A stretch of 64,000 bases of DNA from Paenibacillus larvae subsp. larvae (GTDB taxonomy: Bacteria > Bacillota > Bacilli > Paenibacillales > NBRC-103111): contig NZ_CP019687.1 of NCBI RefSeq assembly GCF_002003265.1, positions 992,001 through 1,056,000 of the forward strand. The letters are read 5' to 3'. The number at the start of each line of letters is the position of its first letter. Within the stretch, counting starts at the first letter, position 1. The notes under the pieces are model-generated. The model did no database searches. It saw only the letters and a list, made by a program, of their open reading frames with translations, and had not been told where the DNA came from. Both the position numbers and the translations under genes were made by a program. Positions 8,307 through 17,005 of the stretch are shown one piece after another.

Positions 8307-9284
8307 CTAATGTTGAAAATAGTCCAAACAAATATTACAGAAATTTGCGCTGTCTTCGTATTTCCTGTATACCAGTTTCCCATTACACCTTGGTCCGTCA
8401 CATGATGTAATGTCATCTTGCGATAAATTGATGCCGCAAGTTAAACAGATATATTGATCTTCATTAAGATTTACAAATGTTTCCTGATCGCATTCAGGAC
8501 ACTCCATCAACGGACTTTCTCCGCCATCTATGATTTGGCTGTAAACATCAATAAAATTATCAATATATCGAGTTGTGAAACGTTCAATTTGCTCATCACA
8601 GAAATGACAAAACGCATCGGTCTCATCAACAAATTCAACTGTTTCATTATAGCAAGCCGGGCATTGGAGTACTCTCTGCGCCTTACTTACTTTATCCTCG
8701 ATCAATTGAAGCCTACTTTTAACATATTCATCAAACTCATTTAGATACTCGATTATTTCTGACAGTCTCTCATTATCAGAAGTAATGTATCCTGGCTCAA
8801 TCATCTCTGTTTTAATAAACGGAATCAGATATGAAAAAAGCCTAACAATCTTGGACTTCAGTACATCTAAATTGACCACTAAGTGATAATGCTCTATTTT
8901 GTTGCGTTCTTTACGTAACCAATTGATGTCATCTAACAATTGCTTTTCAAACTCAATTTCACATATATTTTGGAGTCGTTGAATCAAAGTAGCATGATTA
9001 ACACTAACAAAATCTCCAGATCGTAGTCTATCCTTGTCAGCAGTCTCGATCTTCTGGAATATTAAAGACCAATGTTCCTGAAACAGTATCTCTTTCAATA
9101 AGAGCTGAATACCAGCATGCAAATTAATTATCGAATATTTAAGGTCTTCGTCTGATTTTTCGACTGTCTCGACTGACTTAGCAATAAAATCAAGTCCGTT
9201 TTCGACCATCTGTAGAGAAATATCTTTTGACAACTTTAGTTTCTCCTCTTTCATGGACTGAAAAGAACTACATTGTAATTTCAC
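8307..9284 (-). CDS. HEPN-like protein with C-terminal zinc-ribbon repeats
   Basis: About 325 residues; the start is uncertain (GTG at 9284 or ATG at 9254, neither with a good ribosome site). The N-terminal half is helical and contains WLRKERNKIEHYH, which fits the HEPN R-x4-H ribonuclease motif (RNKIEH). The C-terminal third has paired CxxC clusters (CPACYN...CHFC; CPECDQ...CLTCG; CDGPRC...CNIC), which look like three zinc ribbons. I do not recognise a named family. HEPN proteins with zinc ribbons occur in defence and toxin contexts, and this one is next to a restriction-modification operon, so an RNA-targeting defence role is an inference only. Confidence 0.6.
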   Translation of the reverse strand: MKLQCSSFQSMKEEKLKLSKDISLQMVENGLDFIAKSVETVEKSDEDLKYSIINLHAGIQLLLKEILFQEHWSLIFQKIETADKDRLRSGDFVSVNHATLIQRLQNICEIEFEKQLLDDINWLRKERNKIEHYHLVVNLDVLKSKIVRLFSYLIPFIKTEMIEPGYITSDNERLSEIIEYLNEFDEYVKSRLQLIEDKVSKAQRVLQCPACYNETVEFVDETDAFCHFCDEQIERFTTRYIDNFIDVYSQIIDGGESPLMECPECDQETFVNLNEDQYICLTCGINLSQDDITSCDGPRCNGKLVYRKYEDSANFCNICLDYFQH

Positions 9285-9440
9285 AGAAAGTACGAAACCC
9301 TGATATTTATGAACCTTTTGAATTGACTACCGCTATCTCTAATGTTAACAGTGAAATGACAAAAGAAAAAGTACCTATCCCGTAGTGCCGACCGGTAAGA
9401 AGTCATGTTAACAGAATAGGTGCGTATTTTTCAAAATGGT

Positions 9441-10388
9441 TCAATATGGTCCCAAAAACCTTTCTCCGTTGAAGTGGATCAAATGGGACGGTGCATCAGC
9501 AACCCAAACTTTAGTTTCCCATGCAATAACCCCTAAATATCGAGCCATTACTGAACGGTTTGGGAATGCTGTGACGTAAACTATTCCGACTGAAGAATTT
9601 TGGAACAGCCGCGCTAACTCCTCATGCCGTTTACCATCGACCGGTCCATGACTTGTTACCGATTCTATGAGCAGAAGCCAGTTCCTATCTGGATAATAAA
9701 TCACAACATCAGGCATTTTTCCATGTGAGTCAACAGTGACTCCCAACTTCGCTAATAATCCTTCATCAAAGTAGCCAAGCTTTTCGCCAGTATCTCCTGC
9801 ATAGATTAAGATACCACCTGGAGCATAACGGGGAGCAAATTCTTCAATGATCGCCTTTATCAATTCACTGTGTTCACCTGGACTAATGTGAATCTTTTTG
9901 CCGGGAGCAATTTGAACAGGTAATCTAGCTTGTTCCCGTTCCTTTGCATACCGTTCAACCAAAGTGTGTCTAGTTGAAAGATAGAATGTTAAGGAAGTAT
10001 CCCAGTCGGGTGTGCCATATTTCTTTATTAGCTGCAAAGTTTCAGGTTCTATCTGATAAACGGCTTTCGGGCTATTAACAGGTCTATCTGGTTTATCAGG
10101 ATTATATAAAGCAATTCCGGCATCAACGAACTGATGCATTGTTTGTCTCCTAAAAGTCTCTCGAGTATTTGGAGCATAGTCCTTTCCGTAGTGAGCTCTA
10201 CTAAAATCCATCATAGGCGTTATTCCGATTAAAGGGTTTTGAGCTTCAACCCAGGTTTTATCAGGAGTTAAATTCAATAGTGCCAAAAGACAAAGAGCAG
10301 AACGTTCATTGAGCTGCGCTTTTGGCAAACCGAGAGCTTTTATTATTTCTATAGCGGGGTATCGCCAACCAAATGACATAAAACCCAC
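9441..10388 (-). CDS. BsuBI/PstI-type restriction endonuclease, N-terminus replaced by transposon sequence
   Basis: The C-terminal half carries the BsuBI/PstI signature: GGILIYAGDTGEKLGYF, then MPDVVIYYPDRNWLLLIESVTSHGPVDGKRHEEL, with a PD...(E)xS-type nuclease core. The family typically cuts CTGCAG. The first 11 residues as now encoded (GTG at 10388, then GFMSFGWRYP) lie in the inverted repeat of the Tn3-family transposon. Joining the flanks across the transposon restores an ATG overlapping the methyltransferase stop (ATGACTAA) and the N-terminus MTNSTHPNIKQ in frame with AIEIIKALG, so the original protein was also 315 residues. The endonuclease has lost its native ribosome site and operon promoter; residual expression would need a transposon-borne signal. 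Confidence 0.85.
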   Translation of the reverse strand: MGFMSFGWRYPAIEIIKALGLPKAQLNERSALCLLALLNLTPDKTWVEAQNPLIGITPMMDFSRAHYGKDYAPNTRETFRRQTMHQFVDAGIALYNPDKPDRPVNSPKAVYQIEPETLQLIKKYGTPDWDTSLTFYLSTRHTLVERYAKEREQARLPVQIAPGKKIHISPGEHSELIKAIIEEFAPRYAPGGILIYAGDTGEKLGYFDEGLLAKLGVTVDSHGKMPDVVIYYPDRNWLLLIESVTSHGPVDGKRHEELARLFQNSSVGIVYVTAFPNRSVMARYLGVIAWETKVWVADAPSHLIHFNGERFLGPY

Positions 10389-10394
10389 GCTAAG
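10356..10394 (+). repeat. Left 39-bp terminal inverted repeat of Tn3-family element
   Basis: Identical in inverse orientation to 14688-14726. The outer four bases are GGGG. It provides the GTG/ATG start and the first codons of the truncated restriction endonuclease reading outward. Confidence 0.95.
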
Positions 10395-10494
10395 GAATTG
10401 GATGCAATAAAAACCTCGATTCCCTGTACGCTAATGGAAATCGAGGTTTACATTTCTCAAGGCTTGTTGTTTTTATTCCTTTGTAACTGAAGTA

Positions 10495-10662
10495 TCAAAG
10501 TTGTGCAAGAAGCAAACCATTTGTCTGGCCAACTTTATAGGCGTAGTCTTGATCTTTAGAATCTACCTTGATTTTTTGAAGGTACATTTGGAAATCCTGA
10601 ATCTTTCCCTCCAAAATCTCGACAACATCGTCGATCGTTGTGTTTTCCTTGGGAACATTCAT
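10495..10662 (-). CDS. Small hypothetical protein of the Tn3-family transposon (55 aa)
   Basis: An ATG at 10662 is preceded by GAGAGGAGAATAATCG, a good ribosome site. The product begins MNVPKENTTIDDVVEILEGK and ends NGLLLAQL, acidic and helical, with no family I recognise. It starts 30 bases after the tyrosine recombinase stop on the same strand, so the two are likely co-transcribed. Part of its 3' end is homologous to the end fragment at 17980-18124, showing that this terminal region travels with related transposons. It could be an accessory to recombination, but that is speculation. Confidence 0.6.
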   Translation of the reverse strand: MNVPKENTTIDDVVEILEGKIQDFQMYLQKIKVDSKDQDYAYKVGQTNGLLLAQL

Positions 10663-10691
10663 CGATTATTCTCCTCTCTTGCCCCATCCGA

Positions 10692-11539
10692 TTAAGCACC
10701 AAACGCTTTTTCAATGGCGTGTTCTAATTCTGCCGCAGATGGTTTGGCGTATCTCCTGGTCATATTGATATCCGCATGGCCAGCCAATTCAGCTACCGTT
10801 GCAATATCTACTCCAGCTCCGACTAACTCTCGGCAGTACGTATGCCGTAGCTGGTGGGGATGGACCCCGAACTTTTCAAGTACACGTTGCACGGATCGGA
10901 CTGAGATTCGACGACGATAATTAGACAGGAATAATGCTGATTGGTCATCGGTCCGAGATTCCAGATACAGAGACAGTTGCAGTCGAGCTTCAACCGGTAG
11001 TGGAACTGTCCGCTCTATGTTTCCTTTCCCATTTCGGACGGTCACCGATCCACTACGCTGTCCGATTACTATGTCTTCTCGATCCAGTGCTACCATTTCT
11101 GACACACGTAGGCCACTATAAACGAAGAGATAGACAATTGCGATATCTCGTTGGTTGCGTGTCCGTTCAACCTCACGAAGTATCCGATTGCGTTCATTAC
11201 GATCTAACGATTTCGGCGCGACGTGCCGTGATTTCCTCGCCTCCGGTCGGCGAATGTTCTTTAGGATTTCTGCGACATTAAGATAGCGTGCCAGAACGGA
11301 AAGGGCGGCAAACTTGTTTTCAATGGTGGCAGCACTGTTCCGGTTTTTCTCTAAATGCTGAATATACTGTTGAACATCAATTCGTGTCATTGGTCAAAAT
11401 TTCCACCATTATACTTTAACCAGTTTGCAAACTCTCGTATAATGCGGGTATAGGTTTGAACTGTCCCAGAACTACTTCCCTCAGAATTCAGATACTCGTT
11501 AAAACCTTCAATGACTTTTGCGTCACTTTTTTCAACCAT
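10692..11539 (-). pseudogene. TnpI-like tyrosine recombinase, frameshifted after residue 50
   Basis: The larger frame (11390 to 10692) has the catalytic domain: SGLRVSEMVAL (first Arg), HPHQLRHTYCRELV (His-x-x-Arg), LAGHADINMTRRYAKPS (second His region and nucleophilic Tyr). Upstream, another frame from an ATG at 11539 gives MVEKSDAKVIEGFNEYLNSE, then GTVQTYTRIIREFANWLKY and ends NFDQ at a TGA that overlaps the ATG of the larger frame. A single missing base at GACCAATGAC (11387-11392) separates the two. Joined they make about 283 residues, the size of Tn4430 TnpI (cointegrate resolvase). As read, the core-binding domain is detached. A sequencing error cannot be excluded. Confidence 0.75.
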
Positions 11540-11581
11540 TAGCCAACCCACTTTTCTTCGTTTTTGCTATTCATTATATCT

Positions 11582-11618
11582 AAAAGTGTCGCAAAAGACA
11601 TCTTTTACGCAACATTTT
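11582..11618. promoter_or_regulatory. Candidate internal recombination site between tnpI and tnpA
   Basis: AAAAGTGTCGCAAAAGA and, after a 3-4 base centre, TCTTTTACGCAACATTTT form an imperfect inverted repeat with arms of about 16 bases. It lies in the only spacer between the divergent recombinase and transposase genes, where TnpI resolution cores lie in Tn4430-like elements. Confidence 0.5.
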
Positions 11619-11668
11619 CATTGCACCAATCTTTATTAAAATCGTATTGAAGTAAAGGGTGTGAAACC

Positions 11669-14584
11669 ATGTCAAGAAAACGGGCCAGAGAATTACTTAC
11701 GTCAGAACAACGATTAGAATTCTTATCTATTCCAGACCAAATTAGCGAGTACGAACTAGGTAGTCACTACACTTTGTCTCCTCATGATATAAAAATCATT
11801 AAACTTCACCGGAGGGACCATAACAAACTGGGCTTTGCTTTACAACTCTGTGTACTCCGTTTCCCAGGCTGTACCTTATCTGACGTTCACCATATACCAA
11901 ATAGGGTTGTAGACTATATTGCAAATCAATTAAACATCGATGCGAAAGAAATTAATCGGTATGCGGAACGTGAACAGACAAAGCATGAACACCTCGATGA
12001 AATTAGGCAGGAATATGGATTTCGCAATTTTACTATTCGTGATTACCGCTCAGTATCCCAAACTCTATTACAACATGCCCTTGAAAACGGCAATGCGATA
12101 TATTTGATCCGCACTGTGATTGATGAACTACGGAGGCAGAAAATTATATTGCCGGCGATGTCCGTGGTAGAACGTATAGTATGGGAGACCAGGCGGAGAG
12201 CTGAAGAAAAAATCTTTAAACTGCTTGCATCCAGTTTAAATGCAGAGCAAGTCAATAAATTAGACCATACGTTGACTGTGGTGCCGAAAAGTAGTAGGAC
12301 CTATCTAGCATGGCTTCGAGAGATCCCTGGCAGCATTTCTCCTGATTCCTTTCTCAAAGTTATTGAAAAGCTTGAGTATATTCGATCATTACAATTACAG
12401 ATCGATACAAAAGGTATCCATCCGAACCGCCTGCGCCAACTTTCTAAAATTGGTGCACGCTATGAACCACACTCTTTTCGTCGGTTTAATGATCAGAAAA
12501 AATACGCAATTCTTGTTGCTTATTTGCTGGAACTGCTTCAGGATTTGACAGATCGGGCATTTGAAATCCATGATCGCCAGATCATGTCTCTTCTCTCTAA
12601 AGGTAGGAAAGCTCAGGAAGAAATGCAGAAACAAAACGGTAAGTCAATTAACGAGAAAGTTGTTCACTTTGCCGATCTTGGGGCAGCTCTCATCAAAGCG
12701 CGAAACGAAGGTATTGATCCTTTTGTGGCATTGGAGGCTGTCATGCCGTGGAAGCAACTTGTCGAATCCGTTGAGGAAGCAAAACAATTGGCGCGGCCGA
12801 TCGACTTCGATTATCTTGACTTACTGGAAAAGAAGTTTTATTCACTTCGAAAATATACACCCAAGCTGTTGAAAGTATTTGAATTTCGTTCTACTAAGTC
12901 GGCAGAATCTTTGCTCGAAGCAATTGAGATTATAAGAGACATGAACGAAACAGGAAAACGGAAAGTACCCGAAGGTGCTCCGCTGGATTTTGTGGCCAAT
13001 CGCTGGCAAAAACATGTTTATGATGATGACGGCACCATTAACCGACACTATTATGAAATGGCCATTATAACGGAATTACGGAATTACGTGCGCTCCGGAG
13101 ACGTATCGATTGTCGGAAGCCGTCAGCATAAAGACTTTGACGAATATCTTGTCTCTAAAGAGGAATGGAACCAGACACAGCTCAACGCCACTCGGCTTGC
13201 AGTGGGTTGGTCAGCGAAGGAATATCTGGAAGAACGAACGGAATCTTTGCTGAATCGGTTGAAATGGGTTTCAGAGAACGTCGATGATTTGGAAGGTGTC
13301 AGTGTAGAAGACGGCAAATTACACATAAATCGACTGGGGAAAGATGTTCCGGATGAAGCTCGGAATTTCAGTCTCTCTCTATACGAGCTGCTGCCACGTA
13401 TTAAGCTGACTGATTACTCATGGAAGTTGCCAACTGGACTGGTTTTCACGAACAATTTATACACGCTTCTAGTAACCGTGGTCCCTAATGCAGAGGAAAC
13501 CATAATTCTAATGGCAACACTTATGGCATTGGGAACGAATATTGGTTTGACAAAAATGGCTGAGGCTACACCAGGTATTTCATATCGCCAGATGGCCAAC
13601 GCTGCTCAGTGGCGACTATATGAAGATGCCATGAACAAGGCACAGGCTGTACTGGTGAACTTTCACCATAAACTGGCGCTGTCGTCGTATTGGGGAACAG
13701 GCACCACGTCCTCATCAGATGGAATGCGCGTGCAGATCGGCGTTGCGTCGCTTCATGCTGACGCTAATCCGCATTATGGTACCGGCAAAGGCGCGACCAT
13801 ATACCGATTCGTAAGCGATCAGTTTTCCAGTTTTTACACAAAGGTCATCAATACCAATGCAAGGGATGCTGTTCACGTTATTGATGGGCTACTTCATCAT
13901 GAAACCGATCTTACGATCGAAGAGCATTATACCGATACGGCCGGTTATACTGATCAGGTTTTTGGATTGACACATCTTCTTGGTTTCCGTTTTGCTCCGC
14001 GGCTACGGGACCTTTCTGATTCCAAGCTGTATACCATCGGGAAGCCTAGCGATTTTCCGAAACTGGAGAAGTTGCTGCGCGGTCAAATCAATACAAAGAT
14101 CGTTAAGGAGAATTACGATGATGTATTACGGCTCGCGCACTCCATCCGGGAAGGAACGGTTTCGGCTTCGCTGATTATGGGGAAACTTGGCTCTTATGCA
14201 CGGCAAAACCGTTTGGCAACAGCACTCCGCGAAATGGGGCGAATTGAAAAAACCATTTTTATCCTGGACTATATTTCAAGCGAAACGTTGCGGCGGAAAA
14301 TTCACCGGGGATTAAACAAAGGCGAAGCAACAAACGCCTTGGCCAGAGCAATCTTCTTTGGCAAGCATGGGGAATTACGTGAACGTGCATTACAGGACCA
14401 ACTCCAAAGAGCCAGTGCGTTAAACATTCTAATCAATACGATTAGTGTCTGGAATACTGTTTATTTGGGAAAAGCGACGGAATACATAAAAGAGAAAAGT
14501 GTTCTGCAAGAGAATCTGCTGCACCACATTTCTCCTCTTGGATGGGAGCATATCAATTTTCTTGGTGAATACCTTCCAAACTAA
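11669..14584 (+). CDS. tnpA: Tn3-family transposase TnpA
   Basis: 971 residues, the normal Tn3-family length, with an intact frame. The N-terminal DUF4158-type DNA-binding region spans about 1-170 (TLSPHDIKIIKLHRRDHNKLGFALQLCVLRFPG). The catalytic DDE region lies in the last 400 residues: [14 protein letters not shown] (first Asp), [26 protein letters not shown] (second Asp), and HRGLNKGEATNALARAIFFGKHGE (catalytic Glu). It ends [17 protein letters not shown]. The ATG at 11669 follows AAAGGGTGTGAAACC. It recognises the 39-bp repeats and carries out replicative transposition. With intact TnpA and repeats but a frameshifted recombinase, the element may transpose but resolve cointegrates poorly. 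Confidence 0.95.
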   Translation: MSRKRARELLTSEQRLEFLSIPDQISEYELGSHYTLSPHDIKIIKLHRRDHNKLGFALQLCVLRFPGCTLSDVHHIPNRVVDYIANQLNIDAKEINRYAEREQTKHEHLDEIRQEYGFRNFTIRDYRSVSQTLLQHALENGNAIYLIRTVIDELRRQKIILPAMSVVERIVWETRRRAEEKIFKLLASSLNAEQVNKLDHTLTVVPKSSRTYLAWLREIPGSISPDSFLKVIEKLEYIRSLQLQIDTKGIHPNRLRQLSKIGARYEPHSFRRFNDQKKYAILVAYLLELLQDLTDRAFEIHDRQIMSLLSKGRKAQEEMQKQNGKSINEKVVHFADLGAALIKARNEGIDPFVALEAVMPWKQLVESVEEAKQLARPIDFDYLDLLEKKFYSLRKYTPKLLKVFEFRSTKSAESLLEAIEIIRDMNETGKRKVPEGAPLDFVANRWQKHVYDDDGTINRHYYEMAIITELRNYVRSGDVSIVGSRQHKDFDEYLVSKEEWNQTQLNATRLAVGWSAKEYLEERTESLLNRLKWVSENVDDLEGVSVEDGKLHINRLGKDVPDEARNFSLSLYELLPRIKLTDYSWKLPTGLVFTNNLYTLLVTVVPNAEETIILMATLMALGTNIGLTKMAEATPGISYRQMANAAQWRLYEDAMNKAQAVLVNFHHKLALSSYWGTGTTSSSDGMRVQIGVASLHADANPHYGTGKGATIYRFVSDQFSSFYTKVINTNARDAVHVIDGLLHHETDLTIEEHYTDTAGYTDQVFGLTHLLGFRFAPRLRDLSDSKLYTIGKPSDFPKLEKLLRGQINTKIVKENYDDVLRLAHSIREGTVSASLIMGKLGSYARQNRLATALREMGRIEKTIFILDYISSETLRRKIHRGLNKGEATNALARAIFFGKHGELRERALQDQLQRASALNILINTISVWNTVYLGKATEYIKEKSVLQENLLHHISPLGWEHINFLGEYLPN

Positions 14585-14632
14585 AAATTTGACTGTCCCA
14601 AATGCGTTACGACCACTCCGTATCCAAGACAC

Positions 14633-14673
14633 AAAGCCGGTAATTCCTTAACGTAGGAAAAACCGGCTTTTTT
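14633..14673 (+). terminator. Terminator after tnpA
   Basis: AAAGCCGGT (14633-14641) pairs with ACCGGCTTT (14662-14670) followed by a T run. It sits 50 bases after the tnpA stop and before the right inverted repeat. Confidence 0.7.
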
Positions 14674-14687
14674 CGCCTGCGAAATCT

Positions 14688-14726
14688 CTTAGCGTGGGTT
14701 TTATGTCATTTGGTTGGCGATACCCC
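14688..14726 (-). repeat. Right 39-bp terminal inverted repeat of Tn3-family element
   Basis: Perfect inverse copy of 10356-10394. The outer end (CCCC at 14723-14726) abuts the ATAGC target duplication at 14727-14731. Confidence 0.95.
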
Positions 14727-14756
14727 ATAGCCTGCTTGATATTAGGATGAGTGCTG

Positions 14757-16262
14757 TTAGTCATTACTTATAACTTCCTCCAATTTCTGATCAATCCCTT
14801 CTTGGCCTATTGTATTAGAATTGGACATCACCCATCTACCAAGAAGTTCTAATTTTTCCTTACTCGGATATTTCATGGTTCGTAGATCAGTGGCGTTCAC
14901 CTGAGTATGACCGTTAAAAACCCTAAAGTACTTATCGACTGCCGATGAATTCAAGTATGCGAATAATCCATAAGCCATTTCCGCTGAAATACCTTGCTTG
15001 TTGTAGTGGAAAACATTCAGACCGTTTTCGAAGCCAACTACCGGATAATCTATATAATGTGGATTTAATACCCCAGCAACAACTCTACGCTTCTCCTCTT
15101 TAGATGAGAACCGTTTAACAACTGTATAATAACCATTTGGATATAACCATTTCTCCATTGCCTCATCACGAACTACTGCATTAGGTTTTTTCATGACTTT
15201 CGGATATTCCACAGCAGCTCCGACGAAATGGTTAGGATAGAACAAAGGTACTGTATCTTCTTCCGGCATCTCGCGTAGATGGCCTTTTACCCGGAAATCA
15301 ACAACTGGTCCGGTTGAAACCGCTACTCCAATATCCTCGAGCGAATAACATACCGAAGGATACTTTTCAATGAAATCCTCCTCTGTGGAAGTCGGAATAT
15401 GAATAAATATCTCTTTATCTTGTGGCTGGACGATCTTCTCGAATGGATAACTATTCAATACATAGTCCTTAAAGCTGTCATCCTGCGATGTTGAGATCGT
15501 CACTTCACCCTGAATTCCCCCACGCTCCAACTTAATGATCACGTTTTCTTGCAGCACCTCATCATCCTTAAATGCCTTATCCCTGGAATCAAAAAGGTGC
15601 ATGTGCTTGATAGCTGTTTTATCTAAGATTAATTGCCGGAATGGACGAAAATATGGTCCATTGCAGAAACTTCTAGGAATGATTGCAACAATTTCCCCAC
15701 CATCGTCCATCAACTCAATTGTTAGTCCGAGGAATGCAGAATATAAATTAACAGTCTCAATGCCAACGGAACGAATCAATTTACGATGGCGAGATGAACT
15801 GGCTATTTTCTTGTAAGGTGGATTAAGTATTGCATGAGTAAAACGAATCTTTTTTTCAGCCAATAAGCTGTCCTCATTGAGCAAATGATTGGTTGCCCAT
15901 TCGATAAAGTCATCTGGTACTACTCCCCTTTTCAAGTTAAGCTTGTCCTCAAATAAAGACAGTGTAGACTGAAGTCGTTCTCGTAAAACTTCATCAATCT
16001 CCACCACAGTAACTTCCGCGCAATTGCTTGTCTTTTCGGCTACAATACGTTCCAAGACAGCACTTGTTAGTGCACCGATACCAGCTCCAGCGTCTAAAAT
16101 CTTAGGCTCATATAATTTACTTTTATCGAAAAACGAAGCCATATATTTAGCGACACTCGATGGTGTTAAAAATTGTCCAAGTTCGGATTTACGCTTCAAC
16201 AAAGGATTGACCGCTAATCGTTCTTTATCTAAAGTTTCAAGTAATTGAGACACTACATTCAC
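14757..16262 (-). CDS. BsuBI/PstI-type adenine-N6 DNA methyltransferase
   Basis: 501 residues, matching M.BsuBI/M.PstI-type enzymes. An N-terminal helical segment (RKSELGQFLTPSSVAKYMASFF) leads to motif I (ILDAGAGIGALTSAVLERI), an acidic cofactor-binding turn (VTVVEIDEVL), and motif IV NPPY in HAILNPPYKKIASSSRHR, followed by a target-recognition region. It would methylate adenine in the site cut by the cognate endonuclease, CTGCAG in characterised relatives (inferred). Its final codons GTAATGACTAA overlap the original ATG of the endonuclease gene, so the pair was a translationally coupled operon. The methyltransferase is intact, whereas the endonuclease is displaced 4.4 kb downstream by the transposon, leaving protection without assured cutting. 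Confidence 0.9.
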   Translation of the reverse strand: MNVVSQLLETLDKERLAVNPLLKRKSELGQFLTPSSVAKYMASFFDKSKLYEPKILDAGAGIGALTSAVLERIVAEKTSNCAEVTVVEIDEVLRERLQSTLSLFEDKLNLKRGVVPDDFIEWATNHLLNEDSLLAEKKIRFTHAILNPPYKKIASSSRHRKLIRSVGIETVNLYSAFLGLTIELMDDGGEIVAIIPRSFCNGPYFRPFRQLILDKTAIKHMHLFDSRDKAFKDDEVLQENVIIKLERGGIQGEVTISTSQDDSFKDYVLNSYPFEKIVQPQDKEIFIHIPTSTEEDFIEKYPSVCYSLEDIGVAVSTGPVVDFRVKGHLREMPEEDTVPLFYPNHFVGAAVEYPKVMKKPNAVVRDEAMEKWLYPNGYYTVVKRFSSKEEKRRVVAGVLNPHYIDYPVVGFENGLNVFHYNKQGISAEMAYGLFAYLNSSAVDKYFRVFNGHTQVNATDLRTMKYPSKEKLELLGRWVMSNSNTIGQEGIDQKLEEVISND

Positions 16263-16405
16263 CTCTTACTGCGTTGTTAAACCATTATAACATGCTTTAT
16301 CAAACTCTGTTATCATACAACCAGACAGTACAGGCCCGATAGTTCCTTTGTATTTTTCGTAGTCTGTATCTATAATAATCGTAGAGGCTCAATAATTAAA
16401 AGGGA

Positions 16406-16765
16406 ATGAAGAATGATAACATGAAAATATCCGAAATACAAGAACATGTAAATGAGTTAAGTATTAAACATGGATTCGACGAATCCACCATTGAGCAAAG
16501 AGCACTTTTTCTTGTTACCGAAGTTGGAGAAATGGTCAGAAAACTGTTGCATGTTTCCTACCATCCAGATCATGAAAATATTAAAGAGATTAAAGATCAC
16601 CTTGGACTTGAGATGTACGATATCGTCTGGAACATCTGTGAACTCGCAAATAAACTCGATATAGATTCTAGAAAAATCATTTTCAAAAAAGATGGAGATC
16701 AATCAAACCCGAACGTGGTAGATACCTTATTATTAATAAATCAAACAATGGAGATGAGAAAGTGA
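16406..16765 (+). CDS. MazG-like NTP pyrophosphohydrolase
   Basis: 119 residues with the all-alpha NTP-PPase pattern: RALFLVTEVGEMVRKLL (first EVGE metal-binding helix) and HLGLEMYDIVWNICELANKL (second helix, ExxD). It ends in a short tail. Such enzymes hydrolyse (d)NTPs to NMP and pyrophosphate and clean the nucleotide pool; the substrate here is unknown. It is divergent from the methyltransferase with a 143-base spacer. Phage and mobile-island copies are common, and this location suggests the same. The start could be the ATG at 16406 or 16421. Confidence 0.75.
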   Translation: MKNDNMKISEIQEHVNELSIKHGFDESTIEQRALFLVTEVGEMVRKLLHVSYHPDHENIKEIKDHLGLEMYDIVWNICELANKLDIDSRKIIFKKDGDQSNPNVVDTLLLINQTMEMRK

Positions 16766-16919
16766 GGGTGGGCTATGAACTGTTCGAGGTAAAGCGAATG
16801 TTATGAAAGTCGACAAGTCGGGTTACCCCAAGGCAGCGAAGCATTATTGACTTTTCCAATTAATAGTAGCGATTGTGCAAATAAGCGTTTATAATTATCA
16901 TAATCCGAAAGCATCGGTC

Positions 16920-16962
16920 AAAGTAACCCCGGGAGGGTTTTCCCCAGGGTTACTTTGTTTTT
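16920..16962. terminator. Perfect 10-bp hairpin terminator
   Basis: AAAGTAACCC (16920-16929) pairs with GGGTTACTTT (16947-16956), followed by GTTTTT. It lies after the MazG-like gene. The remaining bases from 16766 to 17005 show no gene. Confidence 0.7.
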
Positions 16963-17005
16963 AGCTAAGGAGATTCACTTCCCCAGAAGTAAAAGGTTGG
17001 CTACA

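Larger units (their letters stand above)
10356..14726. mobile_element. Tn3-family transposon with TnpI-type recombinase, inserted in a restriction-modification operon
   Basis: Perfect 39-bp terminal inverted repeats (10356-10394 and 14688-14726) begin GGGGTATCGCCAACC and end CCACGCTAAG, matching the Tn3-family pattern GGGG...TTAAG. The 5 bases ATAGC flank both ends (10351-10355 and 14727-14731), the expected Tn3 target duplication. The 4371-bp element encodes TnpA (plus strand), a tyrosine recombinase (minus) and a 55-residue protein. TnpA plus a tyrosine recombinase is the Tn4430/Tn5401 layout. There is no passenger gene. The intact duplication shows a simple insertion. Confidence 0.95.

Noticed and set aside
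8254-8307. 17-codon frame MQNIKEVRRVRWYKSSD
   Set aside because: Too short, no recognised family, and the ribosome site is weak.
10714-11281. Plus-strand frames across the tyrosine recombinase
   Set aside because: Opposite-strand shadows; the minus strand has the R-H-R-Y catalytic motifs.
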